From Acidimicrobiia bacterium (GTDB lineage: Bacteria; Actinomycetota; Acidimicrobiia; Spongiisociales; UBA5794), in contig JAUVPA010000126.1 in the NCBI GenBank assembly GCA_030598905.1, forward strand, positions 1 to 5,439: 5,439 nucleotides of DNA. Reading direction: 5' to 3'. The notes under the pieces are model-generated. The model was given only the letters and a program-made list of their open reading frames with translations. It was not told the origin of the DNA and did not search any database. Shown here piece by piece: positions 1-5,439 of this stretch. The position numbers and the translations under genes are program-made. How positions within the stretch are numbered: position 1 is the stretch's first letter; each line of letters begins with the position of its first letter.

Positions 1-1
1 G

Positions 2-541
2 GACGCGGCCGGAGACGACCCGCTCGAACGGTCGCGCGGGTTGACTGCCTGGGCGTGGACCGCACATCGAAGCGGCGACGAGGAGCAGGCACTCGAGCTG
101 GCTCGCCAGGCGCTCGAAGCTGCCACGCTCGGCGACAATCGACTGGCGCTCGCCGAAGCACACAACGTCCTGGGTGTCATCGAGCGCCCCGTCGACTCGG
201 ACTCGGCTCGACGCCACCACGAGGCGAGTCTCGATCTTGTTGGTTCCGAGAACCCGGCATTGCGAGCCGGTGCACTCAACAACCTCGCCGTCACCCACAA
301 GACCATCGGCCGGGCCGAGGCGGGCCTGCCGTTTGCGGAGGAGGCCGTCGACATCTGTACGACGATCGGTGACCACCACCGGGAAGCCGCGGCGAGGAGC
401 AACCTCGCCGACCTTCTCCACGCTGCCGGCCGTCAGGAAGACGCCCTGGCTGAGCTGAAGTCATCGGCCGCTCTCTTCGCAGATATCGGCACGGGCGATG
501 AGGCCTACCGACCCGAGATCTGGAAGCTGACCGAGTGGTAG
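2..541 (+). CDS. TPR-repeat protein, C-terminal part (5' end outside window)
   Basis: The reading frame is open from base 2 to a TAG stop at 539-541, so this is the last ~179 residues of a longer protein. A TTG at base 41 could serve as a start, but the frame is uninterrupted before it, so a partial gene is more likely. The visible protein consists of about four helix-turn-helix tetratricopeptide units, roughly at bases 47-133, 143-247, 266-370 and 383-490. The last two are the clearest, each with the alternating small and large residues of TPRs (A-x-NNLA...G...A...A in the third, NLADLL...G....AL in the fourth). It ends in a Trp-containing tail (EIWKLTEW). Such TPR tails are common at the C-terminus of large actinobacterial regulators with cyclase or AAA ATPase domains (SARP/LuxR/adenylate-cyclase type); that parentage is inference, since no N-terminal domain is visible. 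TPRs are protein-interaction scaffolds. The stop overlaps the next gene's GTG by 7 bases, implying co-translation. Confidence 0.82.
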   Translation, partial: DAAGDDPLERSRGLTAWAWTAHRSGDEEQALELARQALEAATLGDNRLALAEAHNVLGVIERPVDSDSARRHHEASLDLVGSENPALRAGALNNLAVTHKTIGRAEAGLPFAEEAVDICTTIGDHHREAAARSNLADLLHAAGRQEDALAELKSSAALFADIGTGDEAYRPEIWKLTEW

Positions 542-1962
542 CCACCAACGCCACCGTGGTCGGCTCGGGCCCCAATGGGCTCGCCGCGGCCATCACACTC
601 GCCCGATCCGGAATCGACGTGAGGGTCATCGAGGGTGCCGAAACGATCGGCGGTGGAACTCGGACGGCAGAGCTCACGTTGCCTGGCTTCCGCCACGACG
701 TCTGCTCTGCGATCCACCCCCTGGCGATGGCATCAACGTTCTTCGCCGGTGTGCCTCTCACCGAACATGGTGTTCGCTGGATCGAGCCGCCCTTCGCAGT
801 GGCCCACCCGCTCGACGACGGAAGTGCCGGACACGTGGAGCGATCGTTCGATGCCACAGCCGATGCCCTGGGTGTGGATGCGGGCGCCTACCGACGCCTC
901 GTCGGACACGCCGTCGACAACTGGCAGGTGATTTCAGACGCCGTCATGGCTCCGCTCTTGACCATCCCCCGCAACCCGTTCACGCTCGCCCGCTTCGGCC
1001 TTCCGGCAACAGCACCGGCGGCTCCCCTGGCACGACGAGCGTTCAAGACGCCGCGCGGCCAAGCGCTCTTCGCCGGTTTGGCAGCACACTCCATCGTTCC
1101 GCTCACGAGGCCGCTGACAGCATCGTTCGGTGTTGTATTGGCGGCCACGGCTCACATCGTCGGATGGCCCTTCCCGGCGGAGGGATCGGACCGGATCGCC
1201 ACCGCGCTGCGCAGCTATCTCGTCGAAGAGCTCGGTGGATCGGTCGAGACCGGCCGCTGGATCGACGCTCTGTCGGCAATCGACACCGACCTGGCCCTTC
1301 TTGACGTCACCCCCCGCCAATTCCTTTCCATGAGCCCGAGCGGGCTGCCGACCCGCGTGGAGCGCTCGTACCGAAGGTTCCGCTACGGCCCAGGCATCTT
1401 CAAGGTGGACTACGCACTCGACGGGCCCGTCCCATGGACCGCCGAGGAGTGCCGATCGGCGGGGACGGTCCACGTAGGCGGCACGCTGGACGAGATCACC
1501 GACGCCGAAGGCGCCGTCGGCCGCGGAGAGCACCCAGAGCGGCCCTTCGTGTTGGTGGCTCAACAGAGCCTCTTCGACGACACCCGAGCGCCCGAGGGCA
1601 AACACACCCTCTGGGCGTATTGCCACGTCCCGACGGGATCGGACGTCGACATGACCGAGCGGATAGATACCCAAATCGAGCGTTTCGCTCCCGGATTCCG
1701 CGACCTGGTGCTCGACCGGCACGTGATGAACAGTGCCGCCGTCCACGCCCACAATCCGAATTACATCGGCGGCGACATCTCCGGGGGATCACAAAGCGGA
1801 CTGCAATCTGTGTTCCGGCCGCGGCTGTCGACGGATCCTTACTCAACGGGCATTCCGGGCGTGTACCTGTGCTCGTCGTCTACGCCGCCTGGTGCTGGTG
1901 TCCACGGGATGTGCGGATTCCACGCCGCCAACTCGGCCTTGGTGGCCTCCGTGAAGCGTTAA
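535..1962 (+). CDS. NAD(P)/FAD-dependent oxidoreductase, phytoene dehydrogenase-like (CrtI/PYROXD2 superfamily)
   Basis: This 475-residue protein begins with a Rossmann FAD-binding fold. It has the dinucleotide motif G10-S-G12-P-N-G15-L-A-A, an acidic residue at the end of strand 2 (E33, expected to contact the FAD ribose) and the downstream GGGTRT turn at 39-44. The C-terminal end, PGVYLCSSSTPPGAGVHGMCG followed by FHAANSALVA (about 441-471), is the typical second FAD-contact region of phytoene-desaturase-like and PYROXD2-like proteins. The middle segment YRRFRYGPGIFKVDYALDGP (about 280-300) is also family-typical. Length fits the shorter actinobacterial branch (Rv2997-like, about 480 residues) rather than carotenoid CrtI (over 500). 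No carotenoid genes are nearby, so a role in pigment synthesis is not supported and the substrate is unknown. The GTG start at 535 is favoured by GGAAG at 522-526 with an 8-base spacer, and it lies inside the end of the TPR gene, suggesting an operon with translational coupling. No signal peptide or membrane segment is evident. Confidence 0.9.
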   Translation: MVATNATVVGSGPNGLAAAITLARSGIDVRVIEGAETIGGGTRTAELTLPGFRHDVCSAIHPLAMASTFFAGVPLTEHGVRWIEPPFAVAHPLDDGSAGHVERSFDATADALGVDAGAYRRLVGHAVDNWQVISDAVMAPLLTIPRNPFTLARFGLPATAPAAPLARRAFKTPRGQALFAGLAAHSIVPLTRPLTASFGVVLAATAHIVGWPFPAEGSDRIATALRSYLVEELGGSVETGRWIDALSAIDTDLALLDVTPRQFLSMSPSGLPTRVERSYRRFRYGPGIFKVDYALDGPVPWTAEECRSAGTVHVGGTLDEITDAEGAVGRGEHPERPFVLVAQQSLFDDTRAPEGKHTLWAYCHVPTGSDVDMTERIDTQIERFAPGFRDLVLDRHVMNSAAVHAHNPNYIGGDISGGSQSGLQSVFRPRLSTDPYSTGIPGVYLCSSSTPPGAGVHGMCGFHAANSALVASVKR

Positions 1963-2159
1963 GCGAAGGGGTCGGCGGGTACAGCCTCGACTGTGGGCGG
2001 CTGCAGATCTGCGTTCATGTCGAGGGTGAGGCGTTCGGGTGTCGCTTGGGCGATCTCGATGATCGCACTCCAGTCTTCTCGTTCCGCGCAAGTGGAACAG
2101 AGGGCTCGATCGCCTCGGATTGCGTCGGGATCGGCAGCGCCACACCGTGAACAAGTCAT
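1959..2159 (-). CDS. Small zinc-ribbon protein (hypothetical)
   Basis: A 66-residue protein with two CxxC pairs, C3-S-R-C6 and C21-S-T-C24, separated by 14 residues, which is the layout of a compact zinc ribbon. The rest is acidic and polar, with a short predicted helix around DWSAIIEIAQ and a Pro/Ala-rich end (PADPFA). Small zinc ribbons of this kind often bind nucleic acid or a protein partner; no specific function can be assigned. The ATG at 2159 is chosen because it sits two residues before the first cysteine. It lacks a Shine-Dalgarno, but a TATACG hexamer lies 6 bases upstream, compatible with leaderless translation. An alternative ATG at 2204 would add 15 residues, but its only purine run (GGAG) abuts the codon directly and the large palindrome ends 3 bases upstream. 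The TAA stop (1961-1959) overlaps the TAA of the convergent oxidoreductase gene. The conserved-looking cysteine pairs are the main reason to believe this is a real gene. Confidence 0.62.
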   Translation of the reverse strand: MTCSRCGAADPDAIRGDRALCSTCAEREDWSAIIEIAQATPERLTLDMNADLQPPTVEAVPADPFA

Positions 2160-2165
2160 CGCTGG

Positions 2166-2171
2166 CGTATA
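2166..2171 (-). promoter_or_regulatory. Possible -10 hexamer for a leaderless zinc-ribbon transcript
   Basis: On the minus strand TATACG ends 6 bases before the ATG at 2159, so transcription could begin at the A of the start codon. It matches TANNNT except for the last base, and no convincing -35 is visible. Leaderless mRNAs are common in actinobacteria. This is a weak, position-based call. Confidence 0.2.
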
Positions 2172-2207
2172 TCGGCACACCAACCGCGGTTGTTGAGGCG
2201 ACATCTC

Positions 2208-2259
2208 CGCGTCTGGCGTACGGCAGACCGATATATCGGTCTGCCGTACGCCAGACGCG
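2208..2259 (-). terminator. Perfect 52-bp palindrome, probable 3'-end hairpin of the Fe-S gene
   Basis: Two 26-base arms are exactly complementary with no spacer, centred between 2233 and 2234 (centre CGATATATCG; outer ends CGCGTCTGG and CCAGACGCG). In RNA this folds into a very stable hairpin with about 24 paired bases and a tetraloop. It starts 3 bases after the TGA stop of the Fe-S oxidoreductase (2265-2263), the expected place for a terminator or mRNA-stabilising hairpin. No U-run follows on either strand, which is common for GC-rich actinobacterial terminators but leaves the role unproven. Because it is symmetrical it could also act on plus-strand transcripts reading past the zinc-ribbon gene, serve as a dimeric-protein operator, or be a copy of a dispersed palindromic repeat. 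Confidence 0.6.
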
Positions 2260-2262
2260 TCC

Positions 2263-4428
2263 TCAGGGCCGGTCCAAGAGCATGGCGATGTCCATCACGG
2301 CGATGTCGTCGTCACGGCCCAGCTCCTTGACCCCGTCGTCGATCATGATGAAACAGAACGGACACCCCGTGGCGACAACGTCGGCGCCGGTCGCCACTGC
2401 CTCCGTCGTTCGCTCGATATTCACCTTGTTGCCGGTGTGCTCCTCGAACCACATCTTGCCGCCACCGGCCCCACAGCAGAACGACTTGGTTCCGTTTCGC
2501 TGCATCTCGACACGATCTCCGACCGAGTCCACAACGGCGCGTGGAGCCATGAAGACGTCGTTGTGTCGCCCGAGGTAACACGGGTCATGAAAGGTGATCT
2601 TCTGCTCGCTCGACGTCGGCTCGATTCGTCCATCATCGACCAGGCGCATCAGCAGCTCGGAATGGTGGATGACGTCGTATTCACCGCCGAATTGTGGGTA
2701 TTCGTTTCCGAGTGTGTTGAAGCAGTGGGGACACTGGGTGACGATCTTCGTCACTCCGAGATCGTTCAGGGTCTCGATATTCTGCAGGGCAAGCCCCTGA
2801 AACACGTACTCGTTGCCGGTGCGCCGAGCCGGGTCTCCGGTACACAGCTCGCCCGGTCCGAGGATGGCGAAATCGACGCCGGCGTTGTGAAGCAGTCGTG
2901 CCGTCGAGATGGTGACCTTCTTGTTGCGGTCGTCGAACGACCCGGCGCATCCGACCCAATACAGGTACTCGGCCGTGACGCCGGGCTCCCCGAGCATCTT
3001 GACCTCGAAATCCAGCTCGGAGGTCCAGTCGGCTCGGCTGGCCTGTGCAAGGCCGTACACGTTCGATGAATTCTCCAAGCTGACGTACGCCTTGCCGAGC
3101 TCGCTGGGAAAGTCTGCCTCCATGAGCGACAAGTAGCGACGCATGTCCAGGATCTTGTCGAGGATCTCGATGTTGACCGGGCAGATCTCGTCACACGCCC
3201 GACACGTCGTACACGCCCACAACTCCTCGGCCGTGATTCGTTCGAACACGCGATCCGACGTGATGGTGATCGCCCCGTCCGTACTCACCGGGGGTGAGAT
3301 CGGGTCCTCGGCCGACGCCGCTGCTACCTCGCCGAGCTTGAGGACGATTTCACGTGGATCGAGCGGCTTGCCTGTGATGTTGGCCGGACAGACCGATGTG
3401 CATCGCCCGCATACCGTGCAGGCCTCGGTGTCGAAGAGCTGTTTCCACGTGAACTCAGCGACGGTCGAAGCACCGACTGTCTCGATGTCTGTGGCTTCCA
3501 TGAGGTTCGGCATCTCCCGCATGGCCCCTTTGGGCCGCTCGTGCGGCGAGAGCGCCATATTGACCGGGGAGGTCAACATGTGGCGCAGCTTCGTCGTCGG
3601 CAAGATCACGAGGAAGACCACGAAGGCGACGGTGTGAGCGATCCACAACATCTGATGAGTGCCCGCCGCGGTCGACTCTGGAATCAGTGCTGATAGGGGG
3701 TAACCGACGAAGCTCCACACCTCGAAGCCGGGCCTTCCCTCAAAGGAGATTCGTGCCGCCTCGGTGAGCAGCCCGGTGGCGCCGATGACGATCAGGGTGA
3801 GGAGGATCCAGCCATCCTCAGGCCGAGTCTTCGACCGCAGCCGCCACGGTTTCTCGATGTATCGGCGATACGCCGCGATCACCAGCCCGGCTAGGAAAAC
3901 GAGCGCGAAGAGGTCGAGAACGAACGAGTAGCCCTGATACACGGGACCGCGTAGGAACTTGAGGCTGGCGGGGAGCAGGTGGTCGACCTCCAGGATGACC
4001 GTCCCCAGGAAGAGGACAAGGAAGCCGTAGTAGATCAGGGCATGCATGATCCCGGCTCGGCGATCCTCGAGCAGGGTGCGCATGGTGAGTCCCCGGCGCA
4101 GCTGATGGATGCGCTGCGTCGTCATCCCCGTCCTGACATCTCCCGCGCCTCGCTGCCAGCTCTTGGCGCGCACGGCAAAGAGCCAAACGGCGATTCCGAG
4201 GAAGGCGGCCAACGTGACGTAGAAGACGGCGACAACGGGAGCCGGGATGTTGCCGAAGACCTCTCGAGCGACCTCGAAGTGAGGTTCGTCCGGGATAGTC
4301 CCGAGCCACCACAGCAGGAGTGTCCCCGCGACAACGAGGACGGCGATCGTCCCGAGGGCGTGACTCGGCTTCGGCCTCCACTGGGCGCTTTGCTCTGAGG
4401 GTTCCGGTGGTGCCTGAGTGGCGGTCAC
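2263..4428 (-). CDS. Membrane-bound (Fe-S) oxidoreductase, heterodisulfide-reductase/EtfD-like, with two CCG domains
   Basis: About 721 residues; numbering here counts from the GTG at 4437. The N-terminal half has roughly six hydrophobic helices (about 28-48, 65-89, 130-150, 168-190, 209-227, 266-285), resembling a NarI-type membrane cytochrome; H132 and H268 lie in helices and could ligate heme (inference). A dicluster ferredoxin module follows: C340, C343, C346, C350P and C409, C412, C415, C419P, ligands for two [4Fe-4S] clusters. Two CCG cysteine-rich domains end the protein, the first using C497, C532, C569, C572 and the second C620, C654-C655-G, C692, C695. This order (membrane cytochrome, dicluster, CCG-CCG) matches membrane Fe-S proteins such as mycobacterial EtfD (Rv0338c), which passes electrons from flavoprotein EtfBA to menaquinone during fatty-acid oxidation. 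That role is likely, but no etfBA lies in the window. AGGAGG at 4444-4439 is 10 bases before the GTG at 4428 and only 1 base before the GTG at 4437, so 4428 is preferred. Confidence 0.9.
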   Translation of the reverse strand: MTATQAPPEPSEQSAQWRPKPSHALGTIAVLVVAGTLLLWWLGTIPDEPHFEVAREVFGNIPAPVVAVFYVTLAAFLGIAVWLFAVRAKSWQRGAGDVRTGMTTQRIHQLRRGLTMRTLLEDRRAGIMHALIYYGFLVLFLGTVILEVDHLLPASLKFLRGPVYQGYSFVLDLFALVFLAGLVIAAYRRYIEKPWRLRSKTRPEDGWILLTLIVIGATGLLTEAARISFEGRPGFEVWSFVGYPLSALIPESTAAGTHQMLWIAHTVAFVVFLVILPTTKLRHMLTSPVNMALSPHERPKGAMREMPNLMEATDIETVGASTVAEFTWKQLFDTEACTVCGRCTSVCPANITGKPLDPREIVLKLGEVAAASAEDPISPPVSTDGAITITSDRVFERITAEELWACTTCRACDEICPVNIEILDKILDMRRYLSLMEADFPSELGKAYVSLENSSNVYGLAQASRADWTSELDFEVKMLGEPGVTAEYLYWVGCAGSFDDRNKKVTISTARLLHNAGVDFAILGPGELCTGDPARRTGNEYVFQGLALQNIETLNDLGVTKIVTQCPHCFNTLGNEYPQFGGEYDVIHHSELLMRLVDDGRIEPTSSEQKITFHDPCYLGRHNDVFMAPRAVVDSVGDRVEMQRNGTKSFCCGAGGGKMWFEEHTGNKVNIERTTEAVATGADVVATGCPFCFIMIDDGVKELGRDDDIAVMDIAMLLDRP

Positions 4429-4438
4429 GGTCCCCACC

Positions 4439-4444
4439 CCTCCT
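4439..4444 (-). promoter_or_regulatory. Strong Shine-Dalgarno (AGGAGG) that decides the Fe-S gene start
   Basis: On the minus strand AGGAGG occupies 4444-4439. Two in-frame GTG codons follow: at 4437 the spacer is 1 base, too short for initiation, and at 4428 it is 10 bases, within the usable range. The downstream GTG is therefore the better start, shortening the protein by three residues. Confidence 0.6.
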
Positions 4445-4463
4445 CGCTGGCTTGCGGCGAGGG

Positions 4464-4492
4464 AGTGTATTCGATCGGCCGTCCTGCAAGAA
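4464..4492 (-). promoter_or_regulatory. Candidate promoter for the Fe-S oxidoreductase gene
   Basis: On the minus strand a TACACT -10 hexamer (4469-4464, in the context AATACACTCCC) lies about 35 bases before the preferred GTG at 4428. A poor -35 match, TTCTTG (4492-4487), sits 17 bases further upstream. The -10 fits the actinobacterial TANNNT pattern; the -35 is weak. Position between the preceding hairpin and a good Shine-Dalgarno supports an independent promoter. Confidence 0.35.
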
Positions 4493-4512
4493 AGGCCTTA
4501 CGTCGTGGTCGG

Positions 4513-4544
4513 CAGGCCGATATCTGACTACTCAGGTCGGCCTG
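4513..4544 (-). terminator. Interrupted stem-loop just after the pspA-like gene, possible terminator
   Basis: On the minus strand the outer arms CAGGCCGA and TCGGCCTG pair perfectly over 8 bases. Inside them CTGA pairs with TCAG around a GTAG loop, separated from the outer stem by a small asymmetric internal loop (C against ATA). The structure begins 2 bases after the TAG stop at 4549-4547. No U-tract follows. Placement right after a stop favours a terminator or 3'-stabilising role. Bases 4510-4523 match 13 of 14 bases of the arm of the palindrome at 2221-2234. Confidence 0.45.
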
Positions 4545-4546
4545 GG

Positions 4547-5320
4547 CTACTGGAACTCGCCGGTCTCGGTCGGGGAAGTCTCCGGCGCCGGGATGGAGTC
4601 ACCGGTGGTGGTGATCCCTAGCTCGGCTTTGAGCTCTTCGAGCTTGGCGTCGGCTTGGGCAAGATTGATCGCCTCGCGCAACTCCGCCTCGGCTCCTTGA
4701 GGCGTTGCCTCGCGCAACTCGGCGTTCGCCATCGCCGTGGCCTTGCGAGTTTCGATCTTCTCTTCGACCTGGTCGAGGGACGGGTTGGCGTCACTCATCG
4801 TCGATGACATCGAGTCGACGGCCGCGTTTACCGCCTCTTGCATCTTTGCTTGTTGGAGCGAGCCGAGCAGTTCCATGCGCTTGGCCGAGAGCTCTTGCAG
4901 CTTCATGGCGTTCGATTGGACCGCCTGCTTCGCCTTGTCGGATTGAGACACCGCCACGCCGTATTGGTCCTTCAGCGAATTGAGGTTGTTCTCCTCGGCC
5001 TGGAGCTTCATGGCGAGCGACTGTGCCGCTCGTGTCCACTTCTGCTGCGCTGCGCTGTCGCCGGATGCCTTGGACTCTTCCGCCTTCATCAGCGCCTGTT
5101 TCGCCATTTCGCGGCTCTCGCCGACGCCGTCGGCAGACTTCTCGATCTTCGATTCGAGCTGTGTCGTGTGGGCGATCACCTTGGCCGCTTGATTGCGCAG
5201 TTCCTGGTCTGTCTTCTTGGCATCGTCGATGGCCATCTGGATCTCGATCTCCGGATCCATCGCCTTGTCGGACGCCGCCCCGAACCACGCTTTGAGGTAG
5301 TTCCACCATCGCCGCAGCAT
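4547..5320 (-). CDS. pspA: PspA/IM30 family membrane-stress protein
   Basis: A 257-residue, almost entirely helical protein without cysteines. The N-terminus starts with a Trp-rich amphipathic helix (MLRRWWNYLKAWFGAASDKA, 1-20), followed by DPE at 22-24, matching the family pattern in which helix 0 inserts into the membrane and DKAxDPE leads into helix 1. Residues about 25-160 form the long coiled-coil hairpin rich in Ala, Gln, Lys and Glu. More helices run to about 235, then a short disordered tail (TTTGDSIPAPE and on). Known PspA/Vipp1 proteins assemble into ESCRT-III-like rings or rods on the inner face of the cytoplasmic membrane, limiting proton leakage and repairing damage; that role is inferred here from family. 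The ATG at 5320 has GGAG with a 6-base spacer. A GTG at 5371 would add 17 basic, non-conserved-looking residues and is disfavoured. No pspBC or pspF homologue is visible in the window, so regulation cannot be read from context. Confidence 0.87.
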   Translation of the reverse strand: MLRRWWNYLKAWFGAASDKAMDPEIEIQMAIDDAKKTDQELRNQAAKVIAHTTQLESKIEKSADGVGESREMAKQALMKAEESKASGDSAAQQKWTRAAQSLAMKLQAEENNLNSLKDQYGVAVSQSDKAKQAVQSNAMKLQELSAKRMELLGSLQQAKMQEAVNAAVDSMSSTMSDANPSLDQVEEKIETRKATAMANAELREATPQGAEAELREAINLAQADAKLEELKAELGITTTGDSIPAPETSPTETGEFQ

Positions 5321-5345
5321 GTGTCTCTCCCGCTTCGTTGATGTG

Positions 5346-5374
5346 AGTGTAGAAGGAGACGCTCGTCGCACGTC
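5346..5374 (-). promoter_or_regulatory. Candidate promoter for the pspA-like gene
   Basis: On the minus strand TACACT (5351-5346) lies 25 bases before the ATG at 5320 and could act as a -10, giving a leader of roughly 20 bases that contains the GGGAGA ribosome-binding site. The hexamer 17 bases upstream, GACGTG (5374-5369), is a poor -35. The same TACACTC heptamer occurs in the candidate promoter of the Fe-S gene. No sigma-54 GG/GC signature typical of enterobacterial psp promoters was seen. Confidence 0.3.
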
Positions 5375-5439
5375 CCGCTGCTATCTCCCTACCAACGCTC
5401 TGGCGAAGAAGGAGAGGTTCGCAGGTCGTTCTGCTAACC

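Noticed and set aside
934..1752. 272-codon open frame on the minus strand inside the oxidoreductase gene
   Set aside because: It lies wholly opposite a well-supported FAD oxidoreductase, has an Arg/Gly/Asp-rich composition typical of antisense frames in GC-rich DNA, and shows no recognisable motif.
1434..2150. 238-codon plus-strand frame overlapping the oxidoreductase end and the zinc-ribbon gene
   Set aside because: The translation is Arg-rich and low in complexity, crosses two better-supported genes in other frames, and has no domain.
2208..2259. Palindrome as an insertion-sequence end or CRISPR repeat
   Set aside because: There is no transposase, no target-site duplication visible around it and no regularly spaced direct repeats; a hairpin or dispersed repeat is simpler.
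2437..3069. 210-codon plus-strand frame opposite the Fe-S gene
   Set aside because: It is antisense to the CCG domains, whose cysteine motifs are clearly in the minus frame; the plus frame shows no family features.
3818..4489. 223-codon minus-strand frame shifted relative to the Fe-S gene
   Set aside because: It overlaps the membrane-helix region in another frame and translates to an Arg/Gly-rich sequence, while the real frame gives clear hydrophobic helices.
4838..5341. 167-codon Leu/Arg-rich plus-strand frame that looks partly hydrophobic
   Set aside because: It is the reverse complement of the PspA coiled coil; Gln- and Lys-rich codons read backwards yield Leu-rich frames, so the hydrophobicity is an artefact.
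5375..5439. Possible gene or RNA at the right edge
   Set aside because: The stretch is too short, with no convincing start, ribosome site, tRNA cloverleaf or rRNA match in either direction.

Overview
The window is a GC-rich bacterial stretch with GTG as well as ATG starts, few intrinsic U-tract terminators, and gene families common in Actinomycetota. These are a Rv2997-like FAD oxidoreductase, a membrane heterodisulfide-reductase-type Fe-S protein resembling mycobacterial EtfD, and a PspA/IM30 protein. The TPR protein C-terminus and overall style would fit Acidimicrobiia or a related actinobacterial lineage, but that placement is an impression from protein style and was not tested.

Layout. 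Bases 2-541 (+) hold the C-terminal part of a TPR protein whose start lies outside the window. Its stop overlaps by 7 bases the GTG start of a 475-residue phytoene-dehydrogenase-like FAD oxidoreductase (535-1962, +). That gene ends tail-to-tail against a very small zinc-ribbon protein on the other strand (about 1959-2159, -), the two TAA stops sharing one TTAA. Next come a perfect 52-bp palindrome (2208-2259), a large membrane-bound Fe-S oxidoreductase (2263-4428, -), a short intergenic region with a hairpin and a possible promoter, and a PspA/IM30 family protein (4547-5320, -). The last ~70 bases hold no recognised gene.

How the genes relate. The plus-strand pair is probably one transcription unit with translational coupling. 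The three minus-strand genes point the same way, but each of the two larger ones is followed 2-3 bases after its stop by a hairpin, and each has a TACACT -10-like hexamer upstream, so they look like separate units. The Fe-S protein probably passes electrons from a soluble donor, plausibly an electron-transfer flavoprotein, to the membrane quinone pool. The PspA-like protein probably protects the membrane. No direct pathway link between them is visible.

I found no convincing new multi-gene system. The most notable unexplained structure is the 52-bp perfect palindrome. Part of its arm recurs with one mismatch in the hairpin after the pspA-like gene, which suggests a recurring 3'-end element in this genome.
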